A stretch of 64,000 bases of DNA from Streptomyces sp. LHD-70 (GCF_031157275.1 NZ_JAVIFW010000014.1:62001-126000); one strand, 5' to 3'. Numbered from the stretch's first letter, positions 41,202-50,401 are shown. Notes: generated from the sequence alone by a model not told the origin. Numbers and translations are program-made.

Positions 41202-41801
41202 ATGAGCGCCAAGATCGCCGTCATCTACTACTCCGCCACCGGCACCGTGCACCAGCTCGCCCAGGCCATGGCCGAGGGCGCGGAGAAGGAGGGCGCCGAG
41301 GTCCGCCTGCGCCGCGTCGGCGAGCTCGCCCCGGACGCGGCGATCGACGCCAACTCCGCCTGGCGCGAGCATGTCGACGCGACCAAGGACCAGGTGGAGG
41401 TCGCCACGCTCGACGACCTGACCTGGGCGGACGGATACGCACTCGGCTCCCCGACCCGGTACGGCAACATCGCGTCCCAGCTCAAGCAGTTCATCGACTC
41501 GACCGGCGGGCTGTGGGCGCAGGGCGTCTTCCAGGACAAGCCCTTCACCGGTTTCAGCAGCGCGCACAACCTGCACGGCGGCAACGAGTCCACGCTCCTC
41601 GCCCTCTACAACACCGCGCACCACTGGGGTTCGCTGATCGTCTCGCCCGGCTTCACGGACGAGTCGGTGTACGCCGCCGGCGGCAACCCCTACGGCACAG
41701 TGCACCCCGGCGCCTCCGGCCCCGTCACGGACGCCGCGCTCGACGCCGCCCGCCACCAGGGCGCCCGCCTCGCCCGCCTCACGGCCAAGGTCGCGGCGTA
41801 A
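41202..41801 (+). CDS. wrbA: NAD(P)H:quinone oxidoreductase, WrbA type
   Basis: A 199-aa flavodoxin-like FMN enzyme that reduces quinones by two electrons and so avoids semiquinone radicals. KIAVIYYSATGTVHQLAQAM is the FMN phosphate loop, GSPTRYGNIASQLKQFID and FSSAHNLHGGNESTLLAL are WrbA hallmarks. ATG 41202 has AAAGGG 8 bases upstream. Controlled by the three-operator region. A 15-bp piece of its end (CGGCGTAAGGACGGG) is repeated at about 41849. Confidence 0.92.
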   Translation: MSAKIAVIYYSATGTVHQLAQAMAEGAEKEGAEVRLRRVGELAPDAAIDANSAWREHVDATKDQVEVATLDDLTWADGYALGSPTRYGNIASQLKQFIDSTGGLWAQGVFQDKPFTGFSSAHNLHGGNESTLLALYNTAHHWGSLIVSPGFTDESVYAAGGNPYGTVHPGASGPVTDAALDAARHQGARLARLTAKVAA

Positions 41802-41883
41802 GGACGGGTGGGGTCAGTGGGGGGCAGGGTGAGGGCGGTCAGAGGTGGCGGCGTAAGGACGGGCAGGGGCCGGGCCCCGGGTG

Positions 41884-43380
41884 TCACGCGCGCTCGAACC
41901 GGACGCCCCGGTCGTCCACCGGTCCGTGGCGCAGCAGCCGTACGTCACGCGGATAGTTCTGGTTGAGCCGCCACGGCGCCGTCGCCCCCTGCTTCGGCAG
42001 CGCGTCGAGGGAGCGCAGTACGTACCCCGAGGCCAGATCGATGAGCGGCCGCAACTCGCCGCCGTCGTCCGGGAGTCGGGGCGTGCAGCTGCGGTAGCCG
42101 TGCCGGTCCATGTGTGCGAGCAGCCGGCAGACGTACGTCGCGACGAGATCGGCCTTCAGGGTCCAGGACGCGTTGGTGTAGCCGATGGTCAGCGCGAAGT
42201 TGGGCACGCCGGACAGCATCATCCCCTTGTACGCGACGGTGTCCGCGATCTCGATCTCCTTGCCGTCGACGGCCAGTTCCATCCCGCCGATCGCCAGCAG
42301 ATTCAGGCCCGTCGCCGTCACGACGACATCGGCTGCCAGCTCCTCGCCCGAGCGGAGCCGCACCCCGGTGGGCGTGAAACCGGCGACCGCGTCCGTCACC
42401 ACGGAGGCCCGGCGCCTGCGGATCGCCGTGAACAGATCCCCGTCGGGGGCTATGCACAGGCGCTGGTCCCAGGGCCCGTACTCCGGCCGGAAGTGCGTGT
42501 CCACGTCGAACCCGCTGGGCAGTTGACGGCGGGCGGCCCGGCGCAGCGCGCCCGCGACGAACCTCGGGGCGCGCCGGCTGAGCTGGAAATTGGCGAGGGC
42601 GAGGAGCGCGTTCTTCCAGCGCAGCGCGCTGCCCGCGGCGCGGCGCGGCAGGATCCGGGCCAGCGGGCGCGCGAACACGTCGTTCGACGGCAGTGTCAGG
42701 ACGTGGCTGGGCGAGCGCTGCACCATCGTCACGTGCTCCGCGGCCCCGGCGAGCGCGGGCACCAGCGTCACGGCGGTCGCGCCGCTGCCGATCACCACGA
42801 TCCGCTTGCCGGTGTGGTCCAGATCGGCCGGCCAGTGCTGCGGGTGGACGAGCCGCCCGCCGTACTCCCCGATGCCGGGAAAGTCCGGTGTGTACCCCTT
42901 GTCGTAGCGGTAGTAACCGGAGCAGACGAAGAGGAACGTGCAGGTCAGCCGCGTGGCTGTGCCGTCCGTACGGCTCGCGGCCACCGTCCACCGGCCCTGC
43001 GCCGAGGACCACTCGGCCCGCGTCACCCGGTGCCCGAACCGGATCGCCCGGTCCACGCCGTAGGCCCGCGCGGTCTCCTGGATGTACGCGCGGATCGAGG
43101 CCCCGTCGACGATCGCCCGCTCCTGGGTCCACGGCCGGAACGAGTAGCCGAGCGTGTGCATGTCCGAGTCCGAGCGCACCCCCGGGTACCGGAACAGGTC
43201 CCAGGTCCCGCCGATCGCGTCCCGCCCCTCCAGCACGGCGAAGCTCTTGCCCGGAGCGCTGCGCCGCAGGTGACAGGCCGCGCCGACGCCGGAGAGACCG
43301 GCTCCGACGATGAGGACGTCGACGTGCTCGACGTCCGGCTGCTCGCCCTTGTCCTGTTCGTGCTGCGGTGCCTGCGGCAT
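41884..43380 (-). CDS. Baeyer-Villiger-type flavin monooxygenase
   Basis: A 498-aa enzyme with two dinucleotide folds: DVLIVGAGLSGVGAACHL for FAD (residues 20-40) and VVIGSGATAVTLVPAL for NADPH (about 200). Between them, YGGRLVHPQHWP is the BVMO fingerprint F-x-G-x3-H-x3-W with Tyr for Phe. YPGVRSDSDMHTLGYSFRPW is also typical. Members insert oxygen into ketones or oxidise N/S. ATG 43380 has GGGAGA upstream. The eamA gene lies 59 bases upstream on the same strand, so exporter and oxygenase are probably co-transcribed. Confidence 0.87.
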   Translation of the reverse strand: MPQAPQHEQDKGEQPDVEHVDVLIVGAGLSGVGAACHLRRSAPGKSFAVLEGRDAIGGTWDLFRYPGVRSDSDMHTLGYSFRPWTQERAIVDGASIRAYIQETARAYGVDRAIRFGHRVTRAEWSSAQGRWTVAASRTDGTATRLTCTFLFVCSGYYRYDKGYTPDFPGIGEYGGRLVHPQHWPADLDHTGKRIVVIGSGATAVTLVPALAGAAEHVTMVQRSPSHVLTLPSNDVFARPLARILPRRAAGSALRWKNALLALANFQLSRRAPRFVAGALRRAARRQLPSGFDVDTHFRPEYGPWDQRLCIAPDGDLFTAIRRRRASVVTDAVAGFTPTGVRLRSGEELAADVVVTATGLNLLAIGGMELAVDGKEIEIADTVAYKGMMLSGVPNFALTIGYTNASWTLKADLVATYVCRLLAHMDRHGYRSCTPRLPDDGGELRPLIDLASGYVLRSLDALPKQGATAPWRLNQNYPRDVRLLRHGPVDDRGVRFERA

Positions 43381-43439
43381 CTCGTCTCCCGGCCGGGTGG
43401 GGGTGGACTCCCAGTCCACCCGGTCGTCGGGCGCGTGCG

Positions 43440-44549
43440 CTACCCCTTGCCGGTCCGTGCGCCGGGCTCGCGGTCGAGCTCGGCCACGGCTGTCTCGGCT
43501 GTCTCGGCTGTCTCGGCTGTCCGCACCGTGCCCTTGTCCTTGTCCTTGTCCTTGTCCTTGTCCTTGTCCTTGGTACGCGTACGCCGCCCCGATCCCGTAC
43601 GAGACCCCGATCCCGTACGAGGTCCCAACGCCGTACGGGTACGCCGTCCCGATCCCGTCCGCACCGCCCCGATGCTCGCCGAGACCACGAGCGCGATGGC
43701 CAGCCATTGCGTGAGCGCCAACTGCTGCCCGAGGACGAGGAGTCCGGCCAGGGCGGCGACCGCGGGCGCGAGGCTCATCAGGACGGCGAAGGTCGACGCG
43801 GGCAGCCGCCGCAGCGCGAACAGCTCCAGGGAGTACGGCAGCCCGGACGCCAGCGCGGCGAGCGCGAGCCCGAGCGCCAGCGTCGACGGCACGACCAGGG
43901 CGGCGCCCGCGCTCGCCACCCCGATCGGCAGGCTGACCAGGGCCGCCACGCTCATCGCCAGCGCGAGCCCGTCCGCCCGCGGGAACCGCGCCCCGGCCCG
44001 CGCGCTCATCAGGATGTACGCGGCCCACATCGCGCCGGCGCCGAGCGCGAACGCGACACCGGCCAGGTTCAACTGGCCGAAGCCGCCCTCGCCGAGCAGG
44101 AACACCCCGACCAGCGCGAGCGCGGCCCACAGCAGGCTGGCGAGCCGCCGCGAAGTGAACACGGACAGCGCGAGCGGACCGAGGACTTCCAGCGTCACCG
44201 CCGGGCCCAGCGGGATCCGCTCGATGGACTGGTAGAACAGCGTGTTCATCCCGCCGAGCGCAAGGCCGAAGCCGCACACCACGGCCCAGTCCGACCGCCC
44301 GTGCCCGCGCAGCCGCGGCCGGCACACGACCAGCAGCAGCACGGCCGAGAGCACGAGCCGCAGCGTGACGATCCCGAGGGCACCGGCCCGCGGGAACAGC
44401 AGCGCGGCGACCGCCGAGCCGAACTGCGTGGACAGCGCACCGGCCACCACGAGCCCCACCCCGACCATCCGGCCGGGACCGCCCGACGGCGCGTGACCTG
44501 TCGCCGTGGCGGCGGACGGCGGAGCGGAGCGCGAGGCGGTCGTCGTCAT
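43440..44549 (-). CDS. EamA/DMT-family exporter with repetitive tail
   Basis: A 369-aa protein with ten membrane helices in two EamA halves (VGVGLVVAGALSTQFGSAVA... and LNLAGVAFALGAGAMWAAYI...). About residues 300-350 are tandem RTGSG/RTRT repeats and a run of alternating Lys-Asp from TTGTCC hexamers (43531-43572), giving a charged cytoplasmic tail absent in relatives. ATG 44549 follows GGAGGG. Divergent from a LysR regulator, which probably controls it. Confidence 0.83.
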   Translation of the reverse strand: MTTTASRSAPPSAATATGHAPSGGPGRMVGVGLVVAGALSTQFGSAVAALLFPRAGALGIVTLRLVLSAVLLLVVCRPRLRGHGRSDWAVVCGFGLALGGMNTLFYQSIERIPLGPAVTLEVLGPLALSVFTSRRLASLLWAALALVGVFLLGEGGFGQLNLAGVAFALGAGAMWAAYILMSARAGARFPRADGLALAMSVAALVSLPIGVASAGAALVVPSTLALGLALAALASGLPYSLELFALRRLPASTFAVLMSLAPAVAALAGLLVLGQQLALTQWLAIALVVSASIGAVRTGSGRRTRTALGPRTGSGSRTGSGRRTRTKDKDKDKDKDKDKGTVRTAETAETAETAVAELDREPGARTGKG

Positions 44550-44605
44550 GCCCTCCACGCTACGGAGCGCTCCGTTCCAGGTGAAATGCACAACAGCCGG
44601 TGGTT

Positions 44606-44620
44606 ATGCTCGATACGCAT
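44606..44620. promoter_or_regulatory. LysR box ATGC-N7-GCAT
   Basis: ATGCTCGATACGCAT, containing T-N11-A (44607-44619), between divergent eamA-like and lysR genes. It covers the upstream ATG at 44619, which favours ATG 44661 as the lysR start. Confidence 0.5.
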
Positions 44621-44660
44621 GACCGTGCGCACGCTGGTGAGAGGAGAGGGCGGGACGACG

Positions 44661-45512
44661 ATGGCCGTAGAACTGCGCCACCTGCGCTGCTTCCTCGCGA
44701 TCGCCGAAGCGGGCACGATCACCCGCGCCGCGGCCCGCCTCCACATGAGCCAGCCCGCGCTCTCCCGCACCCTGCGCGCCCTCGAGGAACACCTCGGCGC
44801 ACGGCTCGTCGACCGCTCGACGCACCACCTCGAACTCACCCCGGAAGGCCGGGTGTTCCGCGACCGCGCGGCCGCCGCCGTCGCCGCAGTGGACGCCGCG
44901 CTCGATCCCGGCGCCCTGGCCTCTTGGCCGCTGCGCCTCGGCCACACCGGCCCCGCGCTCGGCGAGCACACCTCGGAACTCCTGCGCCGCTGGGACCGGC
45001 GGCACCCCGAGACGCCCCTTGAGCTGCTCCGTATCGACGACCGCACGGCCGGGCTCACCCAGGGCAGGTCGGACGCCGCCCTGCTGCGCGCCCCGCTCCT
45101 CGCCCCCGGATTCGTCAGCGAGACGCTGCTCACCGAGCGCCGGGTCGCCGTCATGGCGGCCGACAGCGAGCTCGCCGCGCGCGCCGAGCTGACCCTCGCG
45201 GATCTCGCGGACCAGCCGGTCGCCATCAACACCGTTTCCGGCATCACGAACCTCGACCTCTGGCCCGCCACCCGACGGCCCACGTCAGTGGTGTCGGTGA
45301 CCAATACGGACGACTGGCACGCCGCGATCGCCGCAGGCCGCGCCATCGGCGTCACCCCCGAATCCACTCCCCGTATGAACGCTCACCCCGCCGTCGCCTA
45401 CCGCCCCCTCGTCGACGCCCCCGACGTACCGGTCCTGCTCGCCTGGCGCGAACACGGCGGCCATCCGGCGGTCCCGGACCTGGTGGCCCTGGCCCGCGAA
45501 ACGGTCGGCTGA
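44661..45512 (+). CDS. LysR-family regulator
   Basis: A 283-aa regulator. VELRHLRCFLAIAEAGTITR and ARLHMSQPALSRTLRALEEH form the LysR HTH; the effector domain follows from residue 90. ATG 44661 gives the family-typical start, but its Shine-Dalgarno is distant; an in-frame ATG at 44619 would add 14 residues. Likely activator or repressor of the divergent exporter/oxygenase pair. Confidence 0.87.
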   Translation: MAVELRHLRCFLAIAEAGTITRAAARLHMSQPALSRTLRALEEHLGARLVDRSTHHLELTPEGRVFRDRAAAAVAAVDAALDPGALASWPLRLGHTGPALGEHTSELLRRWDRRHPETPLELLRIDDRTAGLTQGRSDAALLRAPLLAPGFVSETLLTERRVAVMAADSELAARAELTLADLADQPVAINTVSGITNLDLWPATRRPTSVVSVTNTDDWHAAIAAGRAIGVTPESTPRMNAHPAVAYRPLVDAPDVPVLLAWREHGGHPAVPDLVALARETVG

Positions 45513-45598
45513 AAAGGGCTCTTCCTGAGACGCCGGACTCTCCCCGGCCCGGCGGGCAGGCTCTCGGCTCGGCTCTGCTCAGCTCGCCTCGGCTCTGC

Positions 45599-46015
45599 TC
45601 AGCTCTGCGGTTCGCCGATGTCGACCATCCACGGCACGCCGAACTTGTCCGTGCACATGCCGAAGACATCCCCCCACATCTGCTTCTCCAGGGGCACGCT
45701 CACGGCGCCGTCGGCGGAGAGCTTCTCCCAGTACCGGCGCAGCTCGGCGTCGTCGTCACCGCTGAGGCTCACCGAGAAGTTGCTGCCCGGCTTGAACTCC
45801 ATGCCGGGCGGGGTGTCCGCGCCCATCAGCGTGAAGCCGCTCGAGGTCTGCAGCCTGCCGTGCATGATCTGGTCGGCCTCGGCGCCGCTGGCTGTGCCGC
45901 CGAAGTCACCGAAGGTGTTCAGCGCGAGCTCGCCGCCGAAGACCTCCTTGTAGAACTCCAGGGCCTGCCGGGCGTCACCGTCGAAGCTGAGGTACGGGTT
46001 GAGGAGCGAAGCCAT
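45599..46015 (-). CDS. VOC-superfamily (PhnB-like) protein
   Basis: A 138-aa glyoxalase/bleomycin-resistance fold protein of the PhnB type. LNPYLSFDGDARQALEFYKE, VFGGELALNTFGDFGG, FTLMGADTPPG, WGDVFGMCTDKFGVPWMVDI are all standard. ATG 46015 is preceded by AGGAGG. No metal set beyond the family's is evident; members often have unknown small-molecule roles. Confidence 0.86.
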   Translation of the reverse strand: MASLLNPYLSFDGDARQALEFYKEVFGGELALNTFGDFGGTASGAEADQIMHGRLQTSSGFTLMGADTPPGMEFKPGSNFSVSLSGDDDAELRRYWEKLSADGAVSVPLEKQMWGDVFGMCTDKFGVPWMVDIGEPQS

Positions 46016-46128
46016 GGGAACCTCCTGAAACATGATCAATCCGGATCAAGCCGCTGATGACTTCAGGCTAGTCGGGCCCACTGACAACGGCCCCTCGGCG
46101 CACCTCGGGCCGCTCGGGCCGTTACTCA

Positions 46129-46226
46129 GGCAGCTCGGCAGCTCGGCAGCTCGGCAGCTCGGCAGCTCGGCAGCTCGGCAGCTCGGCAGCTCGGCAGCTC
46201 GGCAGCTCGGCAGCTCGGCAGCTCGG
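46129..46226. repeat. GGCAGCTC tandem array, about 12 copies
   Basis: An almost perfect 8-bp repeat over 98 bp, immediately past the 3' end of the doxX-like gene. Within a 226-bp stretch holding nothing else. Confidence 0.95.
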
Positions 46227-46240
46227 GCGGCTCACCCGGC

Positions 46241-46615
46241 TCACGCGGCCGTGAGCGCCACGGCGGCTGCCCAGCCCACGTAGCCGACGTTCACCAAGAG
46301 CCGCGCCACCACCCCGGCCGGTCGCCACAGCACGCCCGGCCGACCGCGGTGCACGGACCGCAGCGCGTCGAGATGCGGCACGAGATACACGACGAAGAGC
46401 CCGGCGGCCGCCCACGCCCCGACCACCCGGCTCGCGGGCAGCAGCACGAGCGCCCCCACGAACACCTCCACCACCCCGGACGCCCCCACGAGCAGCCCAC
46501 CCCGCCGCCCGAGCCAGTCCGGCACCAGCGACCGGAAGTAGCGCGGGAACGCGAAGTGCGAACAACCCACCGCCACAAGGAACACCGCCAGCGCGACGGC
46601 AGCCATAGAGTCCAT
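46241..46615 (-). CDS. DoxX-like four-helix membrane protein
   Basis: A 124-aa protein with four hydrophobic segments and the DoxX-type FRSLVPDWL, GASGVVEVFVGALVL and YLVPHLDAL pattern. The given start (46615) is only 6 bases from the divergent araC start; MAAVALAVF at 46606 is an alternative. Its 3' end abuts the 8-bp repeat array. Confidence 0.75.
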   Translation of the reverse strand: MDSMAAVALAVFLVAVGCSHFAFPRYFRSLVPDWLGRRGGLLVGASGVVEVFVGALVLLPASRVVGAWAAAGLFVVYLVPHLDALRSVHRGRPGVLWRPAGVVARLLVNVGYVGWAAAVALTAA

Positions 46616-46621
46616 GACGCG

Positions 46622-47377
46622 ATGGTCGACTCAACCCGCACCTGGACGCTTGAACAGAACGATCGGCACCGGACGTTCGCGACCGGCCCCGAGGCGACCC
46701 TGTTCGCCGAGTCCGGGCCGTTCGCCGTCACCCGCCACCGCCACCCGGCCTGGAAGCTGGTCCTCCCGACCTCCGGCCACGCCGTACTCGGCCGCGACAC
46801 CCGCCCACCGCTCACCGCCCCCGGCCTGCTCGTGCCCCCGCAACTGGCCCACACCTGCGCCACGACCTCCGGCTACGCCGCCCTGTTCATCGACGCCTGG
46901 CACCTCCGCGGCGACCTGGGTCTCGTACGCCTGGACCCCCACGCCGTACGACGACTGCTCGCGGCCCTCGGCCCGATCGCCCCAGACGCGGCCCCGCCCG
47001 ACCTGACCGCCGCCCACACCGAACTCCTGGCCCTGCTGCGCACGCACACGGGAACCACACCCACCCTGGACGCGCGCGTGCTGCACGCTTTGCGCGAGGC
47101 CACCCGCACCACCCCGCACGCACCCTTGGGCGAGATCGCCGCCGACGTCGCCCTGTCCCCACCCCGACTGCGCACGCTGGTCCGGGAATCGGTGGGCATC
47201 CCCCTGGTCCTCCTGCGCCGCTGGTCCCGCCTCCGCGAGGCGATCGCGACCCTTCCGCACACCTCCCCGGCCACGGCCGCGGCGACAGCGGGCTTCACGG
47301 ACCAGCCCCACCTGAACCGCACGTCCCGCGCGCTGCTGGGGCGGACTCCGGGGGCGCTGTGGGGCGATCGGAGTTGA
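46622..47377 (+). CDS. AraC-family regulator
   Basis: A 251-aa protein. A cupin-like N-terminal part (FAVTRHRHPAWKLVLPTSGH) and the AraC DNA-binding end: PLGEIAADVALSPPRLRTLV (first HTH), TAAATAGFTDQPHLNRTSRA (second HTH, usually G-F-x-D-x-x-H-x-x-R). Divergent from doxX with almost no space, so at least one promoter lies inside the other gene. Confidence 0.82.
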   Translation: MVDSTRTWTLEQNDRHRTFATGPEATLFAESGPFAVTRHRHPAWKLVLPTSGHAVLGRDTRPPLTAPGLLVPPQLAHTCATTSGYAALFIDAWHLRGDLGLVRLDPHAVRRLLAALGPIAPDAAPPDLTAAHTELLALLRTHTGTTPTLDARVLHALREATRTTPHAPLGEIAADVALSPPRLRTLVRESVGIPLVLLRRWSRLREAIATLPHTSPATAAATAGFTDQPHLNRTSRALLGRTPGALWGDRS

Positions 47378-47451
47378 GGACGGAACCGGGAAGAGCGGGA
47401 GAAGGCCGGCCCACCCGGCGGGAAACCCGGCCGACTTGGCGGCGGACAACG

Positions 47452-47487
47452 TCGAAGGGCCCCACCGCGAACGGTGGGGCCCTTCGA
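47452..47487. terminator. 16-bp perfect hairpin with CGAA tetraloop
   Basis: TCGAAGGGCCCCACCG-CGAA-CGGTGGGGCCCTTCGA, between the araC and minus-strand tRNA-Ser 3' ends; bidirectional. Confidence 0.85.
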
Positions 47488-47510
47488 CTTCGTGCCCGGT
47501 GAGGCACTGG

Positions 47511-47595
47511 CGGAGGATACGAGATTCGAACTCGTGAGGGGTTGCCCCCAACACGCTTTCCAAGCGTGCGCCCTAGGCCACTAGGCGAATCCTCC
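47511..47595 (-). tRNA. tRNA-Ser (anticodon GGA)
   Basis: An 85-nt class-II tRNA: acceptor GGAGGAT/ATCCTCC, anticodon GGA between GCTT and AAGC, variable arm, T-loop TTCGAAT. Confidence 0.95.
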
Positions 47596-47666
47596 GCGGC
47601 AAACAATACAAGACGTTGAGGAGTGCTCGCGAACTCGTTCCCCCCGGCCCGGAGCATGTACTCTTG

Positions 47667-47760
47667 GCGCAGCCCCTCACGTGGCGCTATCTGACTGAAC
47701 TCCCCCAGGGCCGGAAGGCAGCAAGGGTAGGTCGGCTCTGGCGGGTGCGTGGGGGGCGCT
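47667..47760 (+). ncRNA. ffs: signal recognition particle RNA (4.5S type)
   Basis: The conserved apical loop GGCCGGAAGGCAGCAAGGGT (47709-47728) is the Ffh-binding domain of bacterial SRP RNA. The flanks GCGC-A-GCCCC-TCACG and CGTGGGGGGCGC close a long hairpin. The position upstream of dnaX is typical of Streptomyces. Exact ends are estimated to within a few bases. Confidence 0.9.
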
Positions 47761-47830
47761 TGCGTTTCCGGGCAGGGGCCGCGGGCTCGGGCGGGACCGG
47801 TTGTCAGTGGGCACCGATAACCTCGTATGC

Positions 47831-50209
47831 GTGTCGTCCCTTGCGCTGTACCGCCGTTATCGCCCGGAGTCGTTCGCCGAGGTCATCGGGCAGGAACATG
47901 TGACCGACCCGCTGCAGCAGGCGCTGCGGAACAACCGGGTCAATCACGCGTACCTGTTCAGTGGCCCGCGCGGCTGCGGCAAGACGACCAGCGCGCGCAT
48001 CCTGGCGCGCTGCCTCAATTGTGAGCAAGGTCCCACTCCCACCCCCTGCGGCGAGTGCCAGTCCTGCCGCGACCTCGCGCGCAACGGACCGGGTTCGATC
48101 GACGTCATCGAGATCGACGCGGCTTCGCACGGTGGCGTGGACGACGCCCGTGACCTGCGCGAGAAGGCCTTCTTCGGCCCGGCCGGCAGTCGGTACAAGA
48201 TCTACATCATCGACGAGGCCCACATGGTCACCTCGGCGGGCTTCAACGCCCTCCTGAAGGTGGTCGAGGAGCCCCCGGAGCACCTCAAGTTCATCTTCGC
48301 GACGACGGAGCCCGAGAAGGTCATCGGCACGATCCGCTCGCGTACGCACCACTACCCCTTCCGTCTTGTCCCGCCCGGCACCCTGAGGGACTACCTCGGA
48401 GAGGTCTGCGGCAAGGAGGACATCCCCGTCGCCGACGGCGTGCTGCCGCTCGTCGTGCGGGCCGGTGCCGGATCCGTCCGTGACTCCATGTCCGTCATGG
48501 ACCAACTCCTCGCGGGAGCGGGCGCGGACGGTGTGACGTACGCCATGGCGACGGCCCTGCTCGGGTACACGGAGGGCTCGCTGCTCGACTCCGTCGTCGA
48601 CTCCTTCGCGGCCGGTGACGGCGCCGCCGCCTTCGAGGTGGTGGACCGCGTCATCGAGGGCGGCAACGACCCGCGCCGCTTCGTCGCCGACCTGCTCGAG
48701 CGGCTGCGCGACCTGGTCATCCTCGCCGCCGTTCCGGACGCCGCCGAGAAGGGCCTGATCGACGCCCCCGCCGATGTCGTGGAGCGCATGCAGGCGCAGG
48801 CCGGGGTCTTCGGCGCCGCCGAGCTGAGCCGTGCCGCCGACCTCGTCAACGAGGGCCTGACGGAGATGCGCGGCGCCACCTCGCCGCGGCTCCAGCTGGA
48901 GCTGATCTGCGCGCGCGTGCTGCTGCCCGCCGCGTACGACGACGAGCGCGCCGTCCTCGCCCGGCTCGACCGCCTGGAGCGCGGCGGGAACTTCAGCACC
49001 GGCGCCCAGGCTCCCGCGATGGGGTACGTGCCGGGGCCCGACGCCCACGCGCCCGTGCCGCCATCCGGTCCCGCTGTGCCTCCCGGCGGTGGTCCGGCTG
49101 CCGCGCGTGCTGCGGTGCGTGGCGGGGGCCCGGCTCCGGCCGGTGCCGCCCCGGCCCCTGCCCCCGCCGCCGCCCCGGAAGCCACGTCTCCGGGGTCGAC
49201 CCCCACTCCGACCGCCCCGACGGCCCCTGCCCCGGCACCCGCTCCCGCCGAGCCCGCCCCGGCGCCCGCGGAGCCCACCGCTCCGGCAGCCGCCCCGATG
49301 ACCCCGGCCGCGCAGACCGGCGGTCCGCCTGCCGCGTCCACGCCCTCGCCCACGCCCTCGCCCTCGTCCACGCCCGCATCCGCGCCCGGTGCCTGGCCGA
49401 CGGTCTCGGGTGCGGGTTCCGGCGGCGGCGGCCCCGCTCAGGGTGCTGCGCCGTCGGGCGGCGCCCCCGCCTCGCGTCCCGGTGCCTGGCCCACGGCCGC
49501 CCCCGCGGGTGGTGGCCGTCCGAACCCGCCGAGCCCCGCCCCGGCCGCCGCACCGCAGGCGCCGCAGCCTCCGCAAGGGCCGCCGGCCGGTGCCGCCCCG
49601 GCAGGCCCGCCCGCCGGAGGGATGGACGCCCGCAGCCTGTGGCCGAACATCCTGGAGGCCGTCAAGAACCGCCGCCGCTTCACCTGGATCCTGCTCAGCC
49701 AGAACGCCTCGGTGGCCGGGTTCGACGGCCAGACCCTGCAGCTCGGCTTCATCAATGCCGGCGCCAGGGACAACTTCACGAGCAGCGGCAGCGAGGACGT
49801 GCTCCGCCAGGCCCTGGCCGAGCAGTTCAACGCGCACTGGAAGATCGAGGCCATCGTCGACCCGTCGGGCGGGGCCGCGCCGCCGCCCGCCGCGGCCAAC
49901 TTCGGCGGCGCCCCGGCCCCCCGCCAGCCCGCGCCCCAGCCTCCGTCCCAGCCCCAGGCCCCGGCACAGCCCCAGCAGCCCCAGGCCTCGGCCCCGCAGC
50001 GCCCCGCACCGCCGCAGGCCTCGGCCCCCGCGCAGGCGTCCCCGGCCCCGCGGCCCGCGCCCTCCGCCCCGGAGCCCCCGCTGTACTCCATCGAGGACGA
50101 CGTCCCGGCGGACGACGACCCGGACCTGGACGACTCGGCGCTCTCCGGACACGACCTGATCGTGCGGGAGTTGGGTGCGACGGTGGTCGAGGAATTCACG
50201 AACGAATAG
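47831..50209 (+). CDS. dnaX: DNA polymerase III gamma/tau subunit
   Basis: A 792-aa clamp-loader ATPase. LALYRRYRPESFAEVIGQEH is the family start; Walker A GPRGCGKTTS near residue 46, zinc cysteines CLNCEQ...CGECQSC near 60-78, Walker B IYIIDEAHMVT near 125, SRTHHYPFRL after it. Residues 410-610 are Pro/Ala-rich linker; a folded stretch (LWPNILEAVKNRRRFTWILL) at 600-690 precedes a second Pro/Gln/Ala linker and an acidic end. No slippery heptamer for gamma formation was noticed. GTG 47831 gives a very short leader. Confidence 0.95.
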   Translation: MSSLALYRRYRPESFAEVIGQEHVTDPLQQALRNNRVNHAYLFSGPRGCGKTTSARILARCLNCEQGPTPTPCGECQSCRDLARNGPGSIDVIEIDAASHGGVDDARDLREKAFFGPAGSRYKIYIIDEAHMVTSAGFNALLKVVEEPPEHLKFIFATTEPEKVIGTIRSRTHHYPFRLVPPGTLRDYLGEVCGKEDIPVADGVLPLVVRAGAGSVRDSMSVMDQLLAGAGADGVTYAMATALLGYTEGSLLDSVVDSFAAGDGAAAFEVVDRVIEGGNDPRRFVADLLERLRDLVILAAVPDAAEKGLIDAPADVVERMQAQAGVFGAAELSRAADLVNEGLTEMRGATSPRLQLELICARVLLPAAYDDERAVLARLDRLERGGNFSTGAQAPAMGYVPGPDAHAPVPPSGPAVPPGGGPAAARAAVRGGGPAPAGAAPAPAPAAAPEATSPGSTPTPTAPTAPAPAPAPAEPAPAPAEPTAPAAAPMTPAAQTGGPPAASTPSPTPSPSSTPASAPGAWPTVSGAGSGGGGPAQGAAPSGGAPASRPGAWPTAAPAGGGRPNPPSPAPAAAPQAPQPPQGPPAGAAPAGPPAGGMDARSLWPNILEAVKNRRRFTWILLSQNASVAGFDGQTLQLGFINAGARDNFTSSGSEDVLRQALAEQFNAHWKIEAIVDPSGGAAPPPAAANFGGAPAPRQPAPQPPSQPQAPAQPQQPQASAPQRPAPPQASAPAQASPAPRPAPSAPEPPLYSIEDDVPADDDPDLDDSALSGHDLIVRELGATVVEEFTNE

Positions 50210-50401
50210 AGAACGGATAGCGAGCGGAAAGAGAGCGGATAGAGAGCGGACAGAGGGGGGCCGCGGGCGAACAGGGGGAGGAGCGAGCCGGGCGGCGCCA
50301 GCCATGTGCACCGTCCACGTAGAGGAACCTACGAAGAGGGACGCGTCTCACGCCCGTCGCCCCGTACGAAAGCACGGGGTCGTTCGGGCTAGGCTGCACG
50401 T

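Noticed and set aside
43531..43572. TTGTCC hexamer run as a phase-variation switch
   Set aside because: Six-base units keep the reading frame, so copy change only alters the length of the exporter's charged tail.
46129..46226. CRISPR array
   Set aside because: Repeat units are 8 bp and contiguous with no spacers; the same holds for the other tandem arrays in the window, and no cas-like genes are present.
47804..50311. 835-codon minus-strand frame opposite dnaX
   Set aside because: Arg/Gly-rich shadow of the Pro/Ala linkers of dnaX; no recognisable motif.
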